A stretch of DNA of 64,000 nucleotides, taken from contig JAQYWR010000029.1 of assembly GCA_029379225.1 (NCBI GenBank), positions 33,717 through 97,716 of the forward strand, in the 5' to 3' direction. The notes below the pieces were generated by a model. It worked only from the letters and a program-made list of their open reading frames with translations, made no database searches and had not been told where the DNA came from. Of the stretch, positions 19,567 to 26,694 are shown one piece after another (the stretch's first letter is position 1; every line of letters starts with the position of its first letter). The translations under genes were made by a program, and so were the position numbers. This DNA is from Nostoc sp. S4 (lineage in GTDB: Bacteria > Cyanobacteriota > Cyanobacteriia > Cyanobacteriales > Nostocaceae).

Positions 19567-20517
19567 TTACGAATACAGCGATTTAATCCAGTGCCATTCC
19601 TTAGTTAAACCCTCTGTTAGGCAGACTTGTGGTTGATATTTGAGAATTTTCTCGGCTTTAGATATATCAGCAGCAGTGTGACGGGCGTCTCCCATCGCCT
19701 GTTCTATATAGTTTCTTTTAATTGGTTTGCCGACAACTTCTTCAATTTGATTTAAAACTTCTGCTAAAACCACCCGACTACCGCCGCCTATATTAAAGAT
19801 TTCTCCTACTGCTTGGGGTACGATCGCTGCGGCTAAATTAGCGGCAATAATATCACTAATAAACGTAAATTCTCGCGTTTGCTGTCCATCGCCGTAAATT
19901 GGAATCGCCTCATCCTGTAAAATCGATTTAAAGAACTTATGAAATGCCATATCTGGGCGCTGTCTCGGCCCATAAACTGTGAAATAGCGCAATGACACAG
20001 ATGGCACGTTAAAGTTTTTGTGATACAGCCCACACAACAACTCAGCTGCTAGCTTTGTAATCCCATAAGGAGAAACTGGTTGAGGAGAAATTCCCTCGTG
20101 GGTAGGTAATGTTTCCGCATCACCATACACACTCGACGAAGAAGCATACACTAACCTTTTGAGATTTTTAGCGTCTTTGGCTGCTTCTAGCAAGACTTGT
20201 GTCGCGTTAATATTTCGTTCTGTATAATCTCGAAAAGCTTCACCCCAACTTGCTCTCACACCTGCTTGCGCCGCTTGATGATAAACTACATCAACATCTT
20301 TGAGGAGTTCGTGCCAATCTAAAAACTGAATATCTGCTTCAATTAATCTAAAGCCCGGTGAGCAATCTAAGCGGGTGACATTTTTACGCTTTAACATTGG
20401 ATCGTAGTAATCATTAAATTCATCAATCCCAATTACTTCTTCTCCTTGTTGCAGCAATGTTTCTGCTAAATGAGAACCAATAAAACCAGCGACGCCAGTA
20501 ACGATATTTTTAACCAT
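19567..20517 (-). CDS. NAD-dependent nucleotide-sugar epimerase/dehydratase (extended SDR)
   Basis: A 316-residue extended short-chain dehydrogenase of the UDP-glucose/UDP-glucuronate 4-epimerase type. It shows the NAD-binding GVAGFIGSH at the N-terminus, the DVVYHQAAQAGVR segment, ASSSSVYG carrying the catalytic Ser/Thr region, the catalytic YGITK (YxxxK), and RYFTVYGPRQRPDMA. It probably converts a UDP- or GDP-sugar for surface polysaccharide synthesis. I use the ATG at 20517 (MVKNIVTG) rather than the GTG 36 nt upstream, because the NAD fold begins immediately. It stands alone between converging and diverging neighbours. Confidence 0.9.
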   Translation of the reverse strand: MVKNIVTGVAGFIGSHLAETLLQQGEEVIGIDEFNDYYDPMLKRKNVTRLDCSPGFRLIEADIQFLDWHELLKDVDVVYHQAAQAGVRASWGEAFRDYTERNINATQVLLEAAKDAKNLKRLVYASSSSVYGDAETLPTHEGISPQPVSPYGITKLAAELLCGLYHKNFNVPSVSLRYFTVYGPRQRPDMAFHKFFKSILQDEAIPIYGDGQQTREFTFISDIIAANLAAAIVPQAVGEIFNIGGGSRVVLAEVLNQIEEVVGKPIKRNYIEQAMGDARHTAADISKAEKILKYQPQVCLTEGLTKEWHWIKSLYS

Positions 20518-20820
20518 GTTGCCTATTTTTTGATATTTAATATTTAGATTCACAAGTTAAGACTTGTAATCAATAATTATTGCTTAAGAAAAAATTTTCA
20601 TCAATTATTGCAATTATCCATGCATAACAAATATTTAAAAAAATATCTAGGAATCTAAGTCGATTACATCAAAAAATCTCTACAGTTGAGGCTTAAAGCT
20701 GTTTGTCTATTGCCTATTACCTTGTGAAGAGACTTGCATAAGTGTGAGAATTAATGGAAAAATTGATCCGCGAGAGCCGCTAAGATATTTTGGTTTGGCA
20801 AGGGACGCACGAGGAAATCA

Positions 20821-22098
20821 GTGAAAGTTTTAGTTGTAGGCAATGGGGGGCGCGAACACGCTCTAGCATGGAAACTGCTGCAATCTGAGCAAATTGAGCA
20901 GATTGTTTGTGTCCCAGGAAACGGTGGCACAGCAAGTATGGAACGTTGCCAGAACTTACCTCTGGCAGTAGATGATTTTGAAGGTATAAGCCGATACGCT
21001 CTAAAACATGGCATAACTCTGGCGCTCGTCGGGCCGGAAGTCCCTTTGGCCAAGGGAATTACAGATTATCTCCAAAATAAAGGACTGATGGTATTCGGTC
21101 CAATTAGAGCCGGGGCGCAGATTGAAGCCAGTAAAGCTTGGGCAAAAGCCCTGATGCAAGAAGCAGGAATTCCCACGGCCCGGGCTGCGGTATTTACGGA
21201 GGCAAAAGCAGCAAAATCGTATGTGAAATCTCAGGGAGTGCCAATTGTTGTCAAAGCTGATGGCTTGGCGGCTGGTAAGGGTGTAACGGTGGCTCAAACA
21301 CTTGAACAAGCCCAGAGTGCGATTGATGCGATTTTTCAAGGACAGTTTGGCAGTGCTGGTGAATTTGTGGTCATCGAAGAATATTTAATTGGACAAGAGG
21401 TATCGGTTTTAGCTTTAACCGATGGGTTAACAATTAGACCTTTACTACCAGCGCAAGACCATAAGCAGATTGGTGAAGGCGATACAGGCGAAAATACTGG
21501 TGGCATGGGAGCCTATGCGCCTACACCTATTGCGACACCAGAGTTAATGGCACGCATTCAAAGCGAAGTTTTAGAAAAAGCGATCGCAGCCTTAAGATCC
21601 AAAAACATCGACTACCGTGGTGTACTGTATGCTGGATTAATGATTGCACCCGATGGCAACTTCAAGGTTTTGGAATTCAACTGCCGCTTTGGCGATCCCG
21701 AAACCCAGGTGATTTTGCCACTGTTAAATACACCTCTAGAAGAGCTGCTTTTAGCTTGCGTAGAGCAGCGTTTAGGCGAACTGCCACCGATTGCTTGGAA
21801 AGCAGGAGCCGCTGCCACAGTCGTCGCTGCATCCGGCGGTTATCCGGGAGAATACACGAAAAACCAGGTAATTACTGGCATCAAAGAAGCAGAAAAAGCC
21901 GGAGCAACTGTATTTCATGCAGGTACGAAATTCAACCAACAACAACAAATAGTCACAGATGGAGGACGAGTATTAAATGTCACTGGAATTGGAGAAAATT
22001 TTCAGCAAGCGATCGCCCAAGCCTACGCTGGGATCGAATATATTCAATTTTCAGGGATATATTATCGCAAAGATATTGGGCATAGAGTATTGAGTTAG
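20821..22098 (+). CDS. purD: Phosphoribosylamine-glycine ligase
   Basis: A 425-residue GAR synthetase, the second step of purine synthesis, joining glycine to 5-phosphoribosylamine with ATP in the cytosol. The order is an N-domain (KVLVVGNGGREHALAWKL), a central ATP-grasp domain (VVKADGLAAGKGV, EEYLIGQEVSVLAL, FNCRFGDPETQ) and a C-terminal domain (AAATVVAASGGYPG). The length is normal. The start is GTG, supported by the GAGGAA ribosome binding site 6 nt upstream and by homology from the first residue. The downstream partner nblS is the conserved cyanobacterial neighbour. A 7-bp hairpin (AGCCTCG/CGAGGCT, 22139-22167) follows. Confidence 0.97.
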   Translation: MKVLVVGNGGREHALAWKLLQSEQIEQIVCVPGNGGTASMERCQNLPLAVDDFEGISRYALKHGITLALVGPEVPLAKGITDYLQNKGLMVFGPIRAGAQIEASKAWAKALMQEAGIPTARAAVFTEAKAAKSYVKSQGVPIVVKADGLAAGKGVTVAQTLEQAQSAIDAIFQGQFGSAGEFVVIEEYLIGQEVSVLALTDGLTIRPLLPAQDHKQIGEGDTGENTGGMGAYAPTPIATPELMARIQSEVLEKAIAALRSKNIDYRGVLYAGLMIAPDGNFKVLEFNCRFGDPETQVILPLLNTPLEELLLACVEQRLGELPPIAWKAGAAATVVAASGGYPGEYTKNQVITGIKEAEKAGATVFHAGTKFNQQQQIVTDGGRVLNVTGIGENFQQAIAQAYAGIEYIQFSGIYYRKDIGHRVLS

Positions 22099-22365
22099 AA
22101 GCAGGAGGAGCAAACCCCATTCCATCAGTTATAAGGCTAGCCTCGATTTCCATTAGGCAGCGAGGCTGACTTATACTTAAGCTATGCTCAAGAGTGAGTA
22201 CCCACACAGATTTTACAGTAGCATCTTAGGGATCGCTCTTGAGGAAAACTTGCGATTTAGTGAATTTCGCCATTCCCCCCTCGTCTCTAACATATTTGTC
22301 AAATTAACTGTTAATTTTTTAGTTGTTGGGGTTTATAACAAGGACTACTAACAACTTTATTTAAG

Positions 22366-24303
22366 ATGCTAGCTCTGTTTAAAACAATTCGAGATGCGAT
22401 CGCTAGTTGGTGGTCTGATTTCACCCTCCAGACCAAACTGTTGGCTGTGGCGACAATGGTAGTTTCCCTAGTGATGAGCGGTTTAACCTTCTGGGCTGTA
22501 AACACCATTCAGCAGGATGCACGGATGAATGACACCCGCTTCGGGCGTGATTTGGGACTGCTACTTGCTGCCAACGTTGCCCCCCTAGTGGCTAATAATA
22601 ATCTGACTGAGGTTGCCCAATTTTCCCAGCGCTTCTATAGCAGCACCTCTAGCGTGCGCTATATGCTCTACGCCGATGAAACTGGGAAAATCTTTTTCGG
22701 CATTCCTTTTTGGGAAACGGAGGTAGAAAACTCCCTTACCATTGAGCGGCGGATACAACTGCCAGAAGATTACCCTGGTGACGGGGAAAAACCAATGGTG
22801 CGACAACATACAACCCCATCGGGGACGGTTACCGATGTATTTATTCCCTTAATCGTCGATAAAAAATACTTAGGTGTATTAGCGCTCGGTATCAATCCCA
22901 ATCAGACTGCTGTCATTTCTACCAATTTTACCCGTGATGTCACGATTGCGGTTTTTATTACGATTTGGGTAATGGTGATATTGGCAGGAGTAATTAACGC
23001 TTTGACCATCACCAAGCCGATTAAAGAACTGTTAGTAGGGGTGAAACAAATTGCAACTGGAAATTTTAAGCAACGAATTAATTTACCTTTAGGGGGTGAA
23101 CTGGGAGAATTAATTTTTAGCTTTAATGAAATGGCGGAGCGATTAGAGCGCTATGAAGAACAAAATATCGAGGAACTAACCGCAGAAAAAGCCAAGCTAG
23201 AAACCTTAGTTTCCACCATCGCTGATGGTGCTGTGTTGATTGATAACAATATGCAGGTGATTTTAGTCAACCCTACAGCGCAGCAAATTTTTGGTTGGGA
23301 AGCTGCTGAAGTGGTAGGTCGCAATGTGTTGTATCACTTACCCCCAGCGATACAAATGGAAATCACTCGCCCTTTGTACGAAATGGCCGCAGGCGAATGC
23401 GAAAGCGCCGAATTTCGGATTTTTCTTAACCAACCCATCCAGCGGACAATCCGGATTCTCTTGACTACAGTACTCAACTTGCAACGAGAAAGCATTAAAG
23501 GGATTGCGATTACCGTCCAAGATATTACCCGCGAAGTGGAATTAAACGAAGCCAAAAGCCAATTTATCAGCAACGTTTCTCACGAACTGCGAACGCCTCT
23601 ATTCAACATCAAAACCTATATTGAAACCCTGCATGACTACGGCGAAGATTTAGGTATCAAAGAACGCCAAGAGTTTCTCCAAACAGTAAACCATGAAACC
23701 GATCGCCTGACTCGCTTAGTTAACGATGTTTTAGATTTGTCAAAACTCGAATCTGGTCGTAACTATAGCTTTGATGGAGTCGATTTAACCCAAGCGATCG
23801 AGCAAACACTACGCACTTACCAACTCAATGCTAAAGATAAATGTGTTGAACTGATTCAAGAAGTTGCCCCTAATTTACCCTTGGTGGTAGGTAATTATGA
23901 TTTGTTGGTACAAGTATTTGGTAATCTAATTGGTAATGCCCTCAAATTCACAAAAGCTGGCGGGAAAGTTGCAATCCGAGCTTATCAGCTAAATTCTAAG
24001 CCCGAGCGCGCCCAATCTTCACCAGTCCGAATTGAAATTTCTGATACTGGAATTGGCATTGCTATAGAAGACCAACACTCAATTTTTGACCGCTTCTTCC
24101 GCGTAGAAAACCGAGTTCATACTCTAGAAGGCACGGGTTTAGGTTTATCGATTGTCAGAAACATCATCGACAGGCATCGTAGTAAAGTCCATTTGGTAAG
24201 TGAAGTTGGCGTTGGTACCACTTTTTGGTTCGACTTAGCTGTATTTGAAGAAGCACCATCAATACAGGTTGAGCCGCAAACGGCCAAAATTACCACAGCC
24301 TAA
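22366..24303 (+). CDS. nblS: Sensor histidine kinase NblS (Hik33/DspA)
   Basis: A 645-residue membrane kinase. TM1 is near residues 25-48, followed by a periplasmic sensor region to about 190, TM2 near 190-212, HAMP to about 265, PAS at about 280-395, and a HisKA domain with FISNVSHELRTP (phosphoacceptor His406). The ATPase domain carries N-box LIGNALKFT, DTGIGI and GTGLGLSIV. Architecture, sequence and position after purD identify NblS/Hik33, the essential kinase controlling high-light, nutrient-stress and phycobilisome-degradation genes through the RpaB response regulator. It is an intact copy with nothing unusual. Confidence 0.93.
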   Translation: MLALFKTIRDAIASWWSDFTLQTKLLAVATMVVSLVMSGLTFWAVNTIQQDARMNDTRFGRDLGLLLAANVAPLVANNNLTEVAQFSQRFYSSTSSVRYMLYADETGKIFFGIPFWETEVENSLTIERRIQLPEDYPGDGEKPMVRQHTTPSGTVTDVFIPLIVDKKYLGVLALGINPNQTAVISTNFTRDVTIAVFITIWVMVILAGVINALTITKPIKELLVGVKQIATGNFKQRINLPLGGELGELIFSFNEMAERLERYEEQNIEELTAEKAKLETLVSTIADGAVLIDNNMQVILVNPTAQQIFGWEAAEVVGRNVLYHLPPAIQMEITRPLYEMAAGECESAEFRIFLNQPIQRTIRILLTTVLNLQRESIKGIAITVQDITREVELNEAKSQFISNVSHELRTPLFNIKTYIETLHDYGEDLGIKERQEFLQTVNHETDRLTRLVNDVLDLSKLESGRNYSFDGVDLTQAIEQTLRTYQLNAKDKCVELIQEVAPNLPLVVGNYDLLVQVFGNLIGNALKFTKAGGKVAIRAYQLNSKPERAQSSPVRIEISDTGIGIAIEDQHSIFDRFFRVENRVHTLEGTGLGLSIVRNIIDRHRSKVHLVSEVGVGTTFWFDLAVFEEAPSIQVEPQTAKITTA

Positions 24304-24709
24304 CGCTCTTCCATCACTCTCATAAAACAATAATCGAAGCAGAAAACCGAAACTATGACCCAATCAAGGTTTGAGGCTTTATTTTCTAATAGAAATTCAA
24401 AAATATAGCTAAAACTTGAAAACCTAAGTCTCGTAAGCCTTGCAGCGATTGCTTTCTCCAAGACTGATGGAAGAGGGGTAAAGTCAGGGGCTAGCATGTC
24501 TGGTTTTGATGCTTTTTAATATTGAAACAGTGAACAAAGGAGCCATCAAAGAACGGATCGAATTTATATCTAAAATGTTTTGGAGTCGTAGCATAATATC
24601 ATATCCGGCTAATCACTTAATTAATTTTTGGAACACAACCGCTTATATCAGTAGGGTTTTGATGTTCAAAGGAGACTCAATAACGCAAAGAAGGACTTTT
24701 ACAAGAAGT
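24304..24709. other. Intergenic region between convergent genes
   Basis: No supportable gene. At 24596-24619 it carries one end of the MITE-like family also seen at 4832-4855 (20 of 24 positions match). I could not find the matching right end, so it is probably a solo end or a diverged copy. Confidence 0.55.
24596..24619. mobile_element. Solo end of the ATATCAT MITE-like family
   Basis: The sequence ATATCATATCCGGCTAATCA plus CTTA matches the left end of the 125-bp element at 4834-4958. No ACATGATAT partner lies within the following few hundred bases. Confidence 0.5.
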
Positions 24710-26212
24710 CTAACGGAGGGACTTTAAGCTCTCAGTTTTTTGCACTAAGAAATCGGTGAAGATACTCATAATCGTGCGCTGACGTAATTTCACATTCGCA
24801 TTAATAGACATCCCTGATTGCAATGGAATTTGACGCTGATTAATCAGTAATTTTTGTCCATTGAGGCGGACTTTTGCGGAAAAACGCCAGAAATTATAAA
24901 CTTGGTCTGGAGGTAGAGCATCCGAGCCAATCTCAATTAGTTCGCCTTTGATATCACCATATTCCTGGAAGGGAAAGGAATCAATTCTCACATCGACTTG
25001 TTGCCCTTCTTGGACAAAGCCGATGTCGCGGTTGGTGATGTACACGTTAGCAATCAAGTTATCGCTAGGAACGAGTTTTAAGAGCGGTTCGCTGGAATTA
25101 ACTACAAATCCTGCTGTTTTGGCTTTGAGTTCAAAGACGGTTCCATCGACGGGCGCAGTAATTTTCTGATATTTCAGGGTTTGTTGTGCCTGAACCCATT
25201 TACTATCAATTTCACTAATTTGACTATTAATTTCATAGATGCGTTTTTGATTATCTACAATTACCTTAGTTAATTGGCTGTCAATTTCGGCAATTCTTTT
25301 GTCGTTATCTGTAATTTTGGCTAGTAAATCTTCTTGAGACACTGCCGCAGTGTTGCGAAATTTTTGATTTGATTGAGCGATCGCTAATTTTAATCGCTGC
25401 TGTTCCCTGCCCAATCGAATCACTTCTGCTTGTTTAGCGCTGACATCCTGCTGCTGTTTTAAGTATTGTACCTGGGAAATAGCTCCTTGCTGCGCTAGAG
25501 GTTCAAACTTGCGGAGAATTTGTTGATTAATTATCAGCAACTCTTTAGCACTAGCTAACTCCGCCTGAGTCTGGAAAAATTGCTGTTGCGTCTGTCCTGT
25601 TTCTAAATTAGCTGTGGCTAAACGCGATTCTAATTCTATTTGGCGATTTTGCAAGCGCAATTGTTGCTCTCTTGTGAGAATACTTCCAGCAGTCGCACCG
25701 TTTAACTGTGTCCGGTATAACTGATTTTCAGCAATAATCGCAGCTCGGTTGTTGGTCAATAAGGCTAGTTCTGGTTTAATTTTCAACAAAGCACTTTGCT
25801 GTGCCACTTGCTGGGGTGAGCTTGTTCCTTGAAGCTGGCGGCGGTAAAAGTCATTTTCTTGCTCTAGCGCTTGTTTAGCAAGTAACTGAGCTACGCGACT
25901 TTGCTTTAATGAAATTAACTCCGCCTCAGAAGTAGTTTTTTCCAGGCTAACGAGTGTTTCACCTTTTTTGACTCGCTGACCATCTTTGACTAGAATCTCC
26001 TTGACAACACCTTGAACCGGAGCTTGAATTTCTTTTACTGCACCCTGTGGTTCTAACTTGCCAGTCGCATGAATTGATTCATCAATTTTGAACACCGAAG
26101 CCCAAATTACTGCGAAGGTGCTAACTCCAACAATAGTCCAAGCGATCGCTCTTGACCAAGTAGGGGTTTGTTGTAAAAGTACTGGTTGGTCGAATTTATA
26201 TTGAATATTCAT
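24710..26212 (-). CDS. HlyD-family periplasmic adaptor of a type I secretion system
   Basis: A 500-residue membrane fusion protein. It has a short cytosolic N-terminus, one membrane helix at residues about 20-40 (AIAWTIVGVSTFAVIWASVF), a first half of the lipoyl/barrel domain (GAVKEIQAPVQGVVKEILVK), and a long Gln/Leu-rich alpha-helical coiled-coil hairpin over about residues 75-345. The second lipoyl half follows (YQKITAPVDGTVFEL), then the beta-barrel (VDVRIDSFPFQEYG). It should link the ABC exporter encoded just upstream to a TolC-like outer-membrane channel, which is not in the window. The 480-bp gap to the exporter is filled by 42-bp tandem repeats. Confidence 0.93.
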   Translation of the reverse strand: MNIQYKFDQPVLLQQTPTWSRAIAWTIVGVSTFAVIWASVFKIDESIHATGKLEPQGAVKEIQAPVQGVVKEILVKDGQRVKKGETLVSLEKTTSEAELISLKQSRVAQLLAKQALEQENDFYRRQLQGTSSPQQVAQQSALLKIKPELALLTNNRAAIIAENQLYRTQLNGATAGSILTREQQLRLQNRQIELESRLATANLETGQTQQQFFQTQAELASAKELLIINQQILRKFEPLAQQGAISQVQYLKQQQDVSAKQAEVIRLGREQQRLKLAIAQSNQKFRNTAAVSQEDLLAKITDNDKRIAEIDSQLTKVIVDNQKRIYEINSQISEIDSKWVQAQQTLKYQKITAPVDGTVFELKAKTAGFVVNSSEPLLKLVPSDNLIANVYITNRDIGFVQEGQQVDVRIDSFPFQEYGDIKGELIEIGSDALPPDQVYNFWRFSAKVRLNGQKLLINQRQIPLQSGMSINANVKLRQRTIMSIFTDFLVQKTESLKSLR

Positions 26213-26694
26213 AATAAAAAATGGGGAATGGGTAGTGTTGAGTGCTGAATTAGGAGACGCGATTAATCGCGTCTGTACAAGAGTTAGGAGTGTTAAGGTT
26301 AAAGTTTCGGGTTCAAAGGTTCAATGTTCAAGCAAAAAGGTGCAACTTCCGAGTTCAAAGGCTCAACGTTCAAGTAAAAAGGTGCAACTTCTGAGTTCAA
26401 AGGCTCAACGTTCAAGTAAAAAGGTGCAACTTCCGAGTTCAAAGGCTCAACGTTCAAGTAAAAAGGTGCAACTTCTGAGTTCAAAGGCTCAACGTTCAAG
26501 TAAAAAGGTGCAACTTCCGAGTTCAAAGGCTCAACGTTCAAGTAAAAAGGTGCAACTTCTGAGTTCAAAGGCTCAATGTTCAAGTAAAAAGGTGCAACTT
26601 CCGAGTTCAAAGGCTCAACGTTCAAGCAAAAAGGTTCAATTTCCGAGTTCAAAGGTCGAAGCAATAGTATTTACTCCTGCCTATTGCCTATTAC
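26213..26694. other. Gap between ABC exporter and HlyD genes
   Basis: Almost entirely the 42-bp repeat array described at 26320-26660. The frames that run through it on both strands are products of the repeat (42 = 3 x 14, with no stop in the unit) and I do not regard them as genes. Confidence 0.7.
26320..26660. repeat. Array of about eight 42-bp tandem repeats inside a secretion operon
   Basis: The unit begins AAAAAGGTGCAACTTCCGAG and continues with TTCAAAGGCTCAACGTTCAA plus GT, 42 bp in all. Successive copies alternate between CTTCCGAG and CTTCTGAG, giving an 84-bp higher-order period. The last copies diverge (GGTTCAATTTCC). Copies abut without spacers, so this is not CRISPR. Two units of the same family occur at about 1206-1289 in the opposite orientation. 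Confidence 0.9.

Noticed and set aside
24506..24727. 73-residue open frame
   Set aside because: It overlaps the HlyD 3' end on the other strand, contains the MITE end, and has no family features.
26320..26660. CRISPR array
   Set aside because: The units abut with no unique spacers and no cas genes are present.
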